DNA from: Aquimarina mycalae
GTDB lineage: Bacteria > Bacteroidota > Bacteroidia > Flavobacteriales > Flavobacteriaceae
Reading direction: 5' to 3'
Assembly: GCF_029906345.1 (NCBI RefSeq)
Contig: NZ_JARYGY010000010.1
Span: 147,803 to 211,802, forward strand
DNA: 64,000 bases
Part shown: positions 7,713-16,622 of the stretch, in pieces
How the letters are laid out: each line of letters begins with the position of its first letter
Numbering within the stretch: position 1 is the stretch's first letter
Translations under genes and position numbers: made by a program
The notes under the pieces: model-generated
Told to the model about the DNA's origin: nothing
What the model saw: the letters and a program-made list of their open reading frames with translations, nothing else
Database searches by the model: none

Positions 7713-10433
7713 TTATAAATTATTGATAGATAGTCCTATGTAGTATTGGGAACCAATAAAACCAGTACCAAGACCTGTATAGTACTCTTCTCCGCCAATA
7801 TTAGTAGCTCCTACTTTAATAACACTTTTTAAGCTTTTAATTTTATAATTCATTTGTGCATCTATTACCGTAAAAGATGGTATTTCAGAAACACCAAAAG
7901 CATCTGTCCATTGAAAATCACTAGCCCATTTAAAGCTGGTATTAAAACCAAAGTTTTTAAATAAGTTTTTGTGACCAAAAAGTACTTTTACTCTATGTTC
8001 GGGAGTATTAAATAATGAGAATAAGCTAAACGTATTATCCTCATCAAACTCTTCTTTAGTAAAAGTATAGTTTACTCCAAGATCAAAATTTCCGAATATT
8101 TTACCATCAATACCAGCAATTATTCCATAAGAGTCTACATCAATAGGAGAATTAGTTGCTATGTTATATAGCTTAAAATCACCATTTGCAAGTGCTTGTA
8201 TTGATTCTAGAGATCCTACTTCACCATACAAAGGAGTTATAACATTTTCTGTAGTTAAGAAATCTTTGTACATATTATAATAACCACCAACTTCAACAGA
8301 AATATTATTATATATACCTCTGTAACCTACTTCTATGGTAGTTACTTTTTCTGGCTTTACTAATGCTGTAGAAGCTTGGACTAATACTGTAGGATCAGTG
8401 GTCTGACCAAATGCTATGGCAGAACCAAGAGTATACGAATTCTCGACAGCATCTCTTCCGCTAATGGTTACAGAATTGTTACCTGTAATTAATGTTCCTG
8501 TAGGGCTAAGTTGAAAATCTCTTTGTTCACGATCTAAATTATCTTCGGCAGTACCTATGGTTATTGCCCTTACGACGTCTAATCCCATATACAAGTTTTG
8601 AGTTGTTGGGTTTCTAAAACCACTTTGATAAGAAACTCTCACATTATGATTCCTTTCGGATCCTAATGTATATCCCAAAGCTACCCTTGGTGAAATATTA
8701 CCATCAAATAATTGAGACTTGTCATATCTCATGGATCCTGTAAATTTTAAACGATCATCTAAAAGTTTTTTCTGTAATTGGGCATACAACCCTATTTCAG
8801 AATATATTATTGGCCCATCAGCATCTGTAAATATTGTACCAAAAGAACGTAGACGATATTCTCTAAATGAACCTCCTACTTGGATATCAGCAAACCCTTC
8901 AGTTAAATAACTAAAATTGTAGTTTGCATCTACATGTCTTAATTGAGTTTCATCCTGAAATTTTGCTCCAGTCGTAAAATCTGGATCTGAGATTACTTGC
9001 CTAAATACTTGCTCATACTCTGGAGTTCCAGGTTCTAATCTACCAGTGTCTGCTTGAGCTCTCGCAAACTGGTGCGCTTGCTCTGGTGATGAACCAGTAG
9101 CAATTGCCGTAAAATAAGTGCCTGCATACTCTGTGAACCAAGTAGTATTATCTTTCCATCTATTATTAATATTAAATGCAGCTATTCTGGTATCATATGT
9201 ACTTCTTGAATCACCACCAGAAATATAACCTCTTACAAAAAAGAAATTATTTTTTATTTCTAATTTATGTTGCTGAAATATATAGTCAGGTGCATAGAAC
9301 CTATTAGCGTTTTGAAATATAACAGAACCAGTTCCTATTCTACCGTTGTATATGATTTCCAGATCATCGGCAAATGGTCTATAGTGCAATGCTCCGCTAA
9401 ATTTTATATTCTCGGCATTGTAGTCAACAAGATCTCTTTCGGCATATCCAGTTCTACTTACCAAACCAATATTAGGAATATTAAAATTGATTTCATCTCC
9501 ATAAATATTTACACCATCATAATTGGGGTCAGTTGCACGATTTAAAGAAGGATTATTACTGTTATCTTCATTTACAGCAAACCAATCAGTACCTTTAAAA
9601 TATGTAAAGTTAGCTTTTGCAGCAAACTTATCTGAGAAGGCTTTGGCTACTCTGATTCCTACATCGGTAAAAGAATTGGTTCCAGCCGCTTCTTGTGAGG
9701 TCACTCCACTTTTTACATACGTACTTATTCCTTGATAATTAAAAGGGTTTTTTCCTTTAATAAATAAAATTCCATTAAACGCATTTGCTCCATATAAAGC
9801 AGATGAGGCTCCTGGTAATAATTCAACTGTACTAACATCTAGTTCTGAAATACCAACTAAATTACCAAGAGTAGAGTTTAAGGAAGGATAACTATTATCC
9901 ATTCCATCCACTAATTGAACAAATCTCGTATTAGAAAACTCTCCATATCCTCTTGTGTTTATGGATTTATAGGTTAAACTACTAGAGTTTACTTCTACAC
10001 CCTTGATATTTTCTAATCCACTATAAAAGTCAATAGAAGGAGTGTTTTTAATTTCTGTAGATCCGTAATATTCGATTCTTACTGGAGATTCAAAAATTCT
10101 TTCAGGCGTTCTAGAAGCAGAAACAACAACGACATCAAGTTCTGTACCTTCTATAAGTGTAATTAGAATTTTATCAGTACTGGAGGTCACATCGAGTGAA
10201 CGAGTTTTATATCCAACATTACTGAAATAAAGAGTAACAGGAAGTTCTTCTTGAATAGTAAGAGTGAACTCTCCGTCAAAATCTGCGATAGCTCCAACCA
10301 AGTTACCTCTTAGTTTGATATTTGTCAGGGGTAAAGGTTCACCATTTTGATCAATTACTTTACCAGATAATGTAGTTTGAGAAAAAATAAAATTGCATAA
10401 AAAAACCATGCATAATAGTAATGCTTTTTTCAT
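7713..10433 (-). CDS. TonB-dependent outer-membrane receptor with N-terminal carboxypeptidase-regulatory-like domain
   Basis: A 906-aa outer-membrane receptor. The signal peptide MKKALLLCMVFLCNFIFSQ is followed by a CarboxypepD_reg-like domain (SGKVIDQNGEPLPLTNIKL, residues about 22-100), then the plug (residues about 110-230, with EYYGSTEIKNTP, NTRGYGEF and the LLPGASSALYGANAFNGIL segment) and a long beta-barrel ending in YYIGLSINNL, the usual aromatic-poor Bacteroidota terminus. No SusD partner lies next to it, so it is more likely a siderophore, metal or vitamin receptor than a SusC glycan importer; the substrate is unknown. A Fur-family gene lies 5.6 kb away, but no Fur box was identified. 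Confidence 0.93.
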   Translation of the reverse strand: MKKALLLCMVFLCNFIFSQTTLSGKVIDQNGEPLPLTNIKLRGNLVGAIADFDGEFTLTIQEELPVTLYFSNVGYKTRSLDVTSSTDKILITLIEGTELDVVVVSASRTPERIFESPVRIEYYGSTEIKNTPSIDFYSGLENIKGVEVNSSSLTYKSINTRGYGEFSNTRFVQLVDGMDNSYPSLNSTLGNLVGISELDVSTVELLPGASSALYGANAFNGILFIKGKNPFNYQGISTYVKSGVTSQEAAGTNSFTDVGIRVAKAFSDKFAAKANFTYFKGTDWFAVNEDNSNNPSLNRATDPNYDGVNIYGDEINFNIPNIGLVSRTGYAERDLVDYNAENIKFSGALHYRPFADDLEIIYNGRIGTGSVIFQNANRFYAPDYIFQQHKLEIKNNFFFVRGYISGGDSRSTYDTRIAAFNINNRWKDNTTWFTEYAGTYFTAIATGSSPEQAHQFARAQADTGRLEPGTPEYEQVFRQVISDPDFTTGAKFQDETQLRHVDANYNFSYLTEGFADIQVGGSFREYRLRSFGTIFTDADGPIIYSEIGLYAQLQKKLLDDRLKFTGSMRYDKSQLFDGNISPRVALGYTLGSERNHNVRVSYQSGFRNPTTQNLYMGLDVVRAITIGTAEDNLDREQRDFQLSPTGTLITGNNSVTISGRDAVENSYTLGSAIAFGQTTDPTVLVQASTALVKPEKVTTIEVGYRGIYNNISVEVGGYYNMYKDFLTTENVITPLYGEVGSLESIQALANGDFKLYNIATNSPIDVDSYGIIAGIDGKIFGNFDLGVNYTFTKEEFDEDNTFSLFSLFNTPEHRVKVLFGHKNLFKNFGFNTSFKWASDFQWTDAFGVSEIPSFTVIDAQMNYKIKSLKSVIKVGATNIGGEEYYTGLGTGFIGSQYYIGLSINNL

Positions 10434-10873
10434 AGGGTTGTAGGTTTAGTTTAAAAAAATAGGGCCGTATAACAAAATCATATATTATCGAAAAGAATCG
10501 ATGATGATATGTTTTACAGCATTGAAGATATAAATAAATTCTTAAATAAATATTAATTTTTTTTGATGATTCTTAAAAAAATTAACAATTTCTTTAAGAA
10601 AATCACTTCAATGTCTTGTGAATACAGGTTTTGGCAACTTTTTGAAAATATCGTTATTTCAAAATAGTGGAGTAAAGATCTTTTAAGTTGCAAACTACGG
10701 TTATAGCATAATTTAAATACGGTTTAATTGGTTTTTTAAAAATGATTACTTGTTAAAAAAAACATTCAAATTAGATTAATCTCAATGAAATGCATATAAT
10801 TTTTCTAATAATACATTTTTTTTGCTTAAATAATAAATTTTCCATAAGTTTGTTAAACCCCAAAACAAAAAAA
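10434..10873. other. intergenic region between divergent genes, no gene seen
   Basis: About 440 AT-rich bases between the receptor start (10433, -) and the secreted protein (10874, +). Both promoters should lie here. No convincing TAnnTTTG box, hairpin or short coding frame was found. The in-frame extension upstream of 10874 lacks a signal-peptide-like start and was not used. Confidence 0.5.
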
Positions 10874-11572
10874 ATGAAAAATATATTATGCTACCTGCTT
10901 ATTGTCTTTTCTCCAGCTTTATTTGCACAATTACCGGAAACTTTATTAGAATCCATAGATAGGACCGAAATATATAGAGATTATGAAGGATCTATATATA
11001 CCCATATGCGTTACAAAGACGCCAATGTAATTGATGAAAATACTGGGGCCTATAGAGCTAAGCTTAGGTATAATGCTCTTTCTGGTCAGATAGAGTATAA
11101 GAAAGGTTCTAAGTTATATACTATAGTTAAAACCCCAAAAGTACATGTAAGAATCAATAAAGATTACTATTATTATAGCAAGTTTAGAGATCAACGAGGT
11201 TTAGAAAGGGAAGGGTATTATATACTAGTAGATTTAAATGACAAATATAAAATCTATAAAAAGTATACAACCAAAATTAAAGAACCCCTGATGAGTAATG
11301 TTATTGTAAAAGAAAAGGGAAGTATGTCTATAGTATCAACCTACTATTTAGAAAAAGATGGAAACATTTTAGAATTACCCCAAAAAAATGAAGAATTACT
11401 TTCTACTTTAGGCGATTCCTCAAGTGAGTTAAAAGATTTTATAGTTGCCGAAAAAATTAGACTTAAAAAAGAAGATGATTTAGTACGACTTATTTCTAAG
11501 TATAGTGCATTAAAAAATATGAATAATGACACTTCTAAAGGGCTAATTACTAATATAGAAAATGAAAACTAA
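10874..11572 (+). CDS. secreted protein of unknown function
   Basis: I do not recognise this family. From the ATG at 10874 the product is 232 aa and opens with a clear signal peptide, MKNILCYLLIVFSPALFAQ. The start was chosen over the in-frame ATG at 10790 because the 28 extra residues would bury the signal peptide. The mature part is rich in Tyr, Lys and Asp (repeated YKDANV, YNALSGQIEYKKG, YYYYSKFRDQRG) and ends in a charged helical region. It resembles a beta-rich periplasmic or exported protein. The gene stands alone, divergent from the TonB receptor. Confidence 0.75.
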   Translation: MKNILCYLLIVFSPALFAQLPETLLESIDRTEIYRDYEGSIYTHMRYKDANVIDENTGAYRAKLRYNALSGQIEYKKGSKLYTIVKTPKVHVRINKDYYYYSKFRDQRGLEREGYYILVDLNDKYKIYKKYTTKIKEPLMSNVIVKEKGSMSIVSTYYLEKDGNILELPQKNEELLSTLGDSSSELKDFIVAEKIRLKKEDDLVRLISKYSALKNMNNDTSKGLITNIENEN

Positions 11573-11734
11573 TTTGTACACTTCTTGATCAACTAGCATG
11601 AATGTTTTTATGTATTACAAGATGAATTAGATTCAAGGAAAATATAATCAACTCCTGATACAATGTCTGTTTAGTATTGATAAATATAGAGATAATGTCA
11701 TGGTAGGAGTGATGATAAGGATTTTTTTTGATTT

Positions 11735-12679
11735 TCAAGGGTTATTAATATGTAGTTCATCGAAGTTCCAAATAGATTTGGTTCCTTGATTGGTTATGGT
11801 TAGATTTCCTAATTGAGTTATACTCTGATCTTTTTCATTGAGTTCACAGATGATCCGAGTAATTCTGCTATATTCAATTTCTTTTGATGGTTTTATATGT
11901 ACGGTAACATCACCACCTTTGATGATAAGTGTTTCACCGTTTTTCTTCAAAAGTTTACATCGTAAATATCCTAACTCTTGGGCAATACGAAGATAATCTT
12001 CAGGGGTACACGTCAAGTAAATCTCCTTTATGCCATTAAAAAGTTTATGGTCTGTGTAGGTTGGTTTCAGAAATGCTTCCCTCGAATATAATGGATGATG
12101 TTTTCCATAGAGATTATCTAAAAAAACTGGATTATAAAAGCCATACCAAGTATGCAAGGCAGTTCCTGGGCTTGGTGTATAGAATGCTTTAAACCAAGTA
12201 TGTTGACGTCCAGCTAATGGCATCTGTACAGTTTCTGAGGCATACAAAAATGAATCCTTGGCGGCTTTCATTTTAGGTTGCACCTCCATATGAAAATGTT
12301 CACCTCTATTTTGGAGCGAAAAACCGATTCCACTTTTTCCTACAGGTTCATTATAGCTGTTTTTAGGACTCAGAATTTCAATATAGTGTTGATGTCCACG
12401 CAAATAACAGGTGGAAGAATGATCAGGAACTGGAGCGAAGTCTGGTAATCCAAGATCAAAAGAAGCATAGGTGTTTTTCCATTGGCTATCTTTTGTTAGT
12501 TTTGCATATGTAATACTATCCACGACTACATATAAATGATCTAACAGTACTTTGGATACTTCTTTATGAAAAAGAGCATCAATCTTCTTTCTATCTATAC
12601 TATCAGGAACATTTTCTTTTTTTGTATGATCACATGAGGCAAGGATTACTAAAATAGAGATGATAACGGCATTTTTCAT
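11735..12679 (-). CDS. lipoprotein, DUF5829-like (VOC-fold-like)
   Basis: A 314-aa predicted lipoprotein: the signal sequence ends in a lipobox-like LASC at residues 13-16. The segment LDHLYVVVDSITYAKL followed by YIEILSPKN and GKSGIGFSL resembles the start of a vicinal-oxygen-chelate (glyoxalase/dioxygenase) module, and I associate the pattern with DUF5829. A second half (EIYLTCTPEDYLRIAQELGYL) looks like the paired module. The catalytic role is unknown. It is transcribed in the same direction as the next two genes, but 72 bases separate it from them. Confidence 0.65.
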   Translation of the reverse strand: MKNAVIISILVILASCDHTKKENVPDSIDRKKIDALFHKEVSKVLLDHLYVVVDSITYAKLTKDSQWKNTYASFDLGLPDFAPVPDHSSTCYLRGHQHYIEILSPKNSYNEPVGKSGIGFSLQNRGEHFHMEVQPKMKAAKDSFLYASETVQMPLAGRQHTWFKAFYTPSPGTALHTWYGFYNPVFLDNLYGKHHPLYSREAFLKPTYTDHKLFNGIKEIYLTCTPEDYLRIAQELGYLRCKLLKKNGETLIIKGGDVTVHIKPSKEIEYSRITRIICELNEKDQSITQLGNLTITNQGTKSIWNFDELHINNP

Positions 12680-12751
12680 GATTTACGTTATTTAATTGAT
12701 TCGAACTTTATTTTATTTTGAGGAAAACATTACCTACAATCAACATTTTTT

Positions 12752-13288
12752 TTAGTTTGAGGACAACGTGCCATACAACAGTACTTTATTCTCTATTGTT
12801 TTTGGGGGATAAAAAACTTCGTTGTCGGGATGATATACAAAACTTTGGGTAATGATTTTGTGTTGTTTTATCATTTTTCCGAGTAAGAAAGTTTCAAGAA
12901 TATTTTTTTGTTGCTTTTGTAAATGGCGAGAGGCCAAAAGCATTATCCTTAAAATTGGATGACTTTGATTGAGAAAGTAGTCAGGTAATGTTTTGTCTAA
13001 TTTCAGTAAGGTATCATAAACTGTAAAAAGCGGTTCACTATTAGGCTCCAGTGCTTCCTGATAAAAAAGATTACTGTATTTGGTTACAAAAACAACTTGT
13101 GTAATTTTTTGGTTTTCTATCAAGGTTATCAGGTTTTTTTGAGTGGTAATGTCCCAATTAAAACTAGCCCCAAGGGCCGTATAGAAAAATGCTTTGGTAT
13201 TACAAGTTTGACTCAAAATACTTTCTATATGGTCCGTTGGGCAGATAAGAAACAGACAGTTTCCCGATTCTAGTTTGTTAAAACTCAT
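12752..13288 (-). CDS. uncharacterised protein, possibly a degenerate beta-carbonic-anhydrase fold
   Basis: A 178-aa cytosolic protein that I cannot assign firmly. Its layout echoes beta-carbonic anhydrases: a strand ending in a Cys followed by Asp (LFLICPTDHIE, compare CSDSR), an NLITLIENQKITQVVFVTKY segment where the family has the SLEYAV...IVVCGHxxCG strand, and a C-terminal SFVYHPDNEVFY like the family's WVYDxxTG. The His-x-x-Cys zinc ligands are not there (TKYSNLF), so it would be catalytically dead. Its stop/start overlap with the upstream gene (ATGA at 13285-13288) shows coupled expression with the carbonic-anhydrase-like protein. The fold call is inference. Confidence 0.55.
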   Translation of the reverse strand: MSFNKLESGNCLFLICPTDHIESILSQTCNTKAFFYTALGASFNWDITTQKNLITLIENQKITQVVFVTKYSNLFYQEALEPNSEPLFTVYDTLLKLDKTLPDYFLNQSHPILRIMLLASRHLQKQQKNILETFLLGKMIKQHKIITQSFVYHPDNEVFYPPKTIENKVLLYGTLSSN

Positions 13289-13758
13289 ACACTTTCTACT
13301 ACATTAAATGGTAAAGACGAATGATGCACATCTATTTTTAATGTTCCGTTATTAGTTTTAATATATCCAAAAGTGTATTCTACTTTTGTTTCTATACCAT
13401 TGGTATCTGTAAAAAAATAATTCCCCATCGCTAATGCTCTATTTTCTTCTAAAATTAGAGCTGAGTTTTCGAATCTAACTTTGGTCCATGGCTGAAGAGC
13501 AAAACCTTTGTCCTCAGTATATTTTGAATTATCACCAATAAAATAAGAGATTGCTCCTTCCTTATCGATTCTAAACTGTTTCATAGCCGCTTTGGTTGGT
13601 TTGAATAATACTTCTTTATTGTCAAAATCGTAGCGTTCGTTTACAAAGCTCTTAGTATAGGAATCACATTGCGTCTTATCGGATTCTAAAGTTCCAATAT
13701 GAACAACACCTTGACCCCATACTTCTTGAGCGTTTTCTACTTCTTGTTTTGTAATCAT
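13285..13758 (-). CDS. probable iota-class carbonic anhydrase (SnoaL-like, COG4337 type)
   Basis: A 157-aa soluble protein with the hallmarks of the COG4337/iota-carbonic-anhydrase family: an NTF2/SnoaL-like domain containing VLFKPTKAAMKQFR, SYFIGD, EDKGFALQPWTKVRFEN, MGNYFFTD, KVEYTFGY and the terminal HHSSLPF motif. Members reversibly hydrate CO2, in some cases without a metal. No signal peptide is present, so it is probably cytosolic. Database entries of this family are sometimes mislabelled phosphoribosyl-AMP cyclohydrolase; nothing here supports that. It is co-transcribed with the degenerate partner downstream. Confidence 0.72.
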   Translation of the reverse strand: MITKQEVENAQEVWGQGVVHIGTLESDKTQCDSYTKSFVNERYDFDNKEVLFKPTKAAMKQFRIDKEGAISYFIGDNSKYTEDKGFALQPWTKVRFENSALILEENRALAMGNYFFTDTNGIETKVEYTFGYIKTNNGTLKIDVHHSSLPFNVVESV

Positions 13759-13991
13759 GATTTATGTTTTAAAAGATTGAAAAATAATTTGTTTGATATA
13801 TATTATAAGTTTAAGAGTTCTCAGAAAAGATCAGAGAATTTCTTGTGAGATAATTAAATGGATAGTATCAGAAAATATCCTAAAATGAACAGAAGGATAT
13901 AGCGTAATGTAATTCTGAATAATTTATTTCGAATAAGTAAGATTGATCTATCCGATGCATTTCGAACTAGTAAAATAAATAAAGCACTATG

Positions 13992-14300
13992 CTATATTAA
14001 AAAACCAGGAGGAGGCTTGTTAAGAATGTACTTCGGAAGTGTAATACAATTTTGTGAAGTCTTATAACCAAAATTAACTTTAACTTCGGTTATGATCATT
14101 GAAGATTTAGGTTTGATTTCTACAGTAGTATTATTAAGAATAGGTGTAATCTTTGGAGAAGCCACAATAATTTCACATAATTCGCAATGTATTTGATCAT
14201 CATCGTCAAAAAAATGAGTATAGGAATGTGCATCAACAATTCTAACAACTAGAAAAGTCAACAGAAAAAAAAGAATCGTTATATTTTTTTGTCTATTCAT
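13992..14300 (-). CDS. small exported His/Asp/Cys-rich protein, possibly metal-related
   Basis: A 102-aa protein with an N-terminal hydrophobic signal segment (ITILFFLLTFLVVRIVDA), then a putative metal-binding cluster HSYTHFFDDDDQIHCELCE, and a tail ending in KPPPGFLI. The His, Asp and CxxC pattern resembles small envelope proteins found near metal transport genes in Bacteroidota (DUF2946-like), but I cannot confirm the family. It stands alone, 233 bases upstream of the carbonic-anhydrase-like gene. A Fur-family gene lies 2 kb away. Confidence 0.6.
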   Translation of the reverse strand: MNRQKNITILFFLLTFLVVRIVDAHSYTHFFDDDDQIHCELCEIIVASPKITPILNNTTVEIKPKSSMIITEVKVNFGYKTSQNCITLPKYILNKPPPGFLI

Positions 14301-14647
14301 GACTTAAAAACATTAATTTATCCAATATCTCAGTTTTAAACTATTGATTACGATACTATAACCTTGGTTTTGTTTAAGTAATAAAAACATATTGATTAAC
14401 ATTATTAATCAGTTTAAATTGACAAAAAGGTTAAATTATAGTTAAGATTTGTTAAACCCTGTTAATAATTTAAGTTGTCAAAATGGTACTTTTCTTACAA
14501 AATTAACGTGAAAAATTTTTCACATTAAAAACACCGCAATATACCATTTTTATTAAAGCAACAACGTTGCAATAAATGTTTTTTTTCGTAAGATATTTTC
14601 CTTCTTTATTCTGTTATTTAGCAACTTGACATGTGGTTTTGCCATAG
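14301..14647. other. intergenic region, no gene seen
   Basis: About 350 AT-rich bases between divergent genes. Several TTAATAATTTAA-like stretches are present but no coding frame. A promoter for the subtilase gene is at 14648-14676; none was recognised for the minus-strand gene. Confidence 0.5.
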
Positions 14648-14676
14648 TTGTTTATTTATTTGAATTTATACATTTG
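14648..14676 (+). promoter_or_regulatory. Bacteroidota-type promoter for the subtilase gene
   Basis: A TTG at 14648-14650 and TACATTTG at 14669-14676 match the -33 and TAnnTTTG -7 elements with an 18-base spacer. Transcription would begin near 14682, about 20 bases before the ATG at 14702, which also rules out the longer in-frame start at 14648. Confidence 0.65.
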
Positions 14677-14701
14677 GGATCTAACACAAATTAAACTCAA
14701 T

Positions 14702-15970
14702 ATGAAAAATTTAAGTAAACTAGCTTTAGGCACGATGCTTTCAGCGCTTGTAATCACTTCATGTCAAAATGAAAACTTCTCTGAAGGAACTGTTGAAAGT
14801 ATTGTAGAACCTACCAGTACAGAAGGAAAAATAATTCCTGGTCAGTATATCGTGGTTTTTAAAGATTCTAAAATTCAACCAGCTTCCAAAGCTTTAGAAA
14901 AAAGAGTTTTTTCTAGTAGAGAAGAAAAAGCAAAATCTGTTAGAGACATCTCTGATGTATCTATCAAAAAAATGAACTCTATCTTATCAGAAAACGATTT
15001 AGAACAATCAAAAGTTTTGGATTATTACACAACTAAGATTTCTGGGATGGCTATTCAACTTGGAGACGATGATTTTCAAAAATTGTCTAAGGATCCTAAT
15101 ATAGCTGCTATAGAATATGATAGAGTAGTAGAATTACCAAAATTCGAAGTAGAAGAAGTTATCTCAGGAGAAGTATCTCAAAAAATGGCTCAGCAAACTC
15201 CTTGCGGTATCAATCGAGCTGGAGGAGCAACAAATGGAGCTGGTAAAGATGAATGGATTTGGGTAATTGATAGCGGTATTGATTTAGACCATCCTGATCT
15301 AAATGTAGTTACAAATTCTACGTATGCAAGGTCTTTTGTAGGAGGATCTCCTAACGATTGTAATGGGCATGGAACACACGTAGCTGGAACTGCTGCAGCT
15401 ATTAATAATAACATTGGTGTTGTAGGTGTTTCTGCTGGAGCAAGTGTTGTACCAGTAAGAGTTTTCGGATGTAATGGTAGTAGTAGTACTTCTACAATAT
15501 TATCTGGAATAAATCACGTTGGACAATATGATCTGGCGGGAGATGTTGCTAATCTTAGTTTAGGTGGTTTCTTTGGTTCGGGATGTGCTAATAATTCATC
15601 ATATAGAAGTGCTCTAATAGCACTAGGAAATGCAGGTACTCGAGTGGCTATTGCAGCAGGTAATAGTAGCGCTAATTCTGTTAATTATCAACCAGCTTGC
15701 GTTAATGGAACTAATATATATACGGTTGCTTCAATGACTTGTAATAGAGGATTTTCATCTTTTTCAAATTACAATATGAACCCTATTGATGTGATTGCTA
15801 CAGGTAGTAGTGTAAGAAGTACATATTTAAATGGAGGTTATGCAACACTAAGCGGAACTTCTATGGCATCACCTCATGTAGCAGGAATCATGCATGCGAG
15901 AGGAAATGGACCTAGAACATCTGGTACAGTAAGTAATAGAGGAGAAAACTACCCTATCGCTGTAAGATAA
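14702..15970 (+). CDS. subtilisin-family (S8) serine protease lipoprotein
   Basis: A 422-aa exported protease. The signal peptide ends in a lipobox-like VITSC (Cys21), so the protein is probably membrane-anchored. An I9-type propeptide (IIPGQYIVVFKDS to IAAIEYDRVVELP, residues about 45-146) precedes the catalytic domain with Asp190 (VIDSGID), His223 (NGHGTHVAGT) and Ser387 (GTSMASPHVAG), all conserved, and an oxyanion-type Asn (AIAAGNSS). Four or more Cys in the domain suggest disulphides. No sorting domain follows; the protein ends soon after the catalytic Ser helix, which is shorter than many subtilases. The start is supported by the promoter just upstream. Confidence 0.93.
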   Translation: MKNLSKLALGTMLSALVITSCQNENFSEGTVESIVEPTSTEGKIIPGQYIVVFKDSKIQPASKALEKRVFSSREEKAKSVRDISDVSIKKMNSILSENDLEQSKVLDYYTTKISGMAIQLGDDDFQKLSKDPNIAAIEYDRVVELPKFEVEEVISGEVSQKMAQQTPCGINRAGGATNGAGKDEWIWVIDSGIDLDHPDLNVVTNSTYARSFVGGSPNDCNGHGTHVAGTAAAINNNIGVVGVSAGASVVPVRVFGCNGSSSTSTILSGINHVGQYDLAGDVANLSLGGFFGSGCANNSSYRSALIALGNAGTRVAIAAGNSSANSVNYQPACVNGTNIYTVASMTCNRGFSSFSNYNMNPIDVIATGSSVRSTYLNGGYATLSGTSMASPHVAGIMHARGNGPRTSGTVSNRGENYPIAVR

Positions 15971-16015
15971 AAGACATTTGTCATTTTTTTACTTATGTTG
16001 AATATGTGTAAATAC

Positions 16016-16045
16016 GAAACCGTTAGTTGGAGAGCTGGCGGTTTC
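16016..16045. terminator. possible bidirectional terminator between subtilase and Fur-family genes
   Basis: GAAACCG and CGGTTTC form a 7-bp stem around a 16-base interior that can pair partly. It sits between convergent genes, with a weak T-run on either side. Confidence 0.45.
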
Positions 16046-16048
16046 ACT

Positions 16049-16432
16049 TTATTTACATTTATTACAAACACCAATGACTAAAAATTGAGTTTCCTGAATA
16101 GTAAACCCTTCTAAATTAGGAATATGTAGTGTATTAGGCTGACAAGTTACTTCATTGCATATTTGACATTCAAAATGTATGTGATTATGAATTTTATGAG
16201 AAGTTCCACAACCATCGCAAAGCGCATAATAAGCTTTACCGTTTTTGCCCGTTATAAAATGAACTTCTCCTTTTTCTGTAAATCTATCTAAGATCCTATA
16301 AATAGTTGTTTTGTTTACTTTTATAGGCATAGCAGACATAATATCTTCTGCAGACATCGTATGTTGCGTTCTAGATAGAATTTCTTTCACAAGATTTTGT
16401 TTTTCAGTATTTCTTGTTTTTTTAATTTCCAT
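16049..16432 (-). CDS. Fur-family metal-responsive transcriptional regulator
   Basis: A 127-aa winged-helix repressor. The N-terminal DNA-binding half has SAEDIMSAMPIKVNKTTIYRIL (residues about 27-49), the family's recognition helix. The C-terminal half carries CDGCG, a HKIHNHIHFECQIC metal site and a final CNKCK, that is two CxxC pairs of the structural zinc site. The shortness and His-rich hinge fit a Zur- or Fur-like sensor; which metal it senses cannot be decided. It is transcribed alone, convergent with the subtilase gene. Confidence 0.88.
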   Translation of the reverse strand: MEIKKTRNTEKQNLVKEILSRTQHTMSAEDIMSAMPIKVNKTTIYRILDRFTEKGEVHFITGKNGKAYYALCDGCGTSHKIHNHIHFECQICNEVTCQPNTLHIPNLEGFTIQETQFLVIGVCNKCK

Positions 16433-16622
16433 AATATAATATTCACACTCCTTTTTACAATATCTAAAGTAATGATTACAATTTTAAATATAAGCAAAGA
16501 GATTTTTTTAATCACTTAAAGCTTACAAATACCCCGTTTGAACTGCCTAAAAACGAGTGGTAAAAGAAATCTTAATGTATAATATTCAAGTGAGGATAGT
16601 TAAAATTAAATAATATTGTTAA

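Noticed and set aside
10790..10873. Longer start for the secreted protein at 10874
   Set aside because: It would place 28 residues before a good signal peptide, and no ribosome-binding or promoter element supports it.
12752..13288. Calling the 178-aa protein an active beta-carbonic anhydrase
   Set aside because: The His-x-x-Cys zinc ligands are not present, so activity cannot be claimed.
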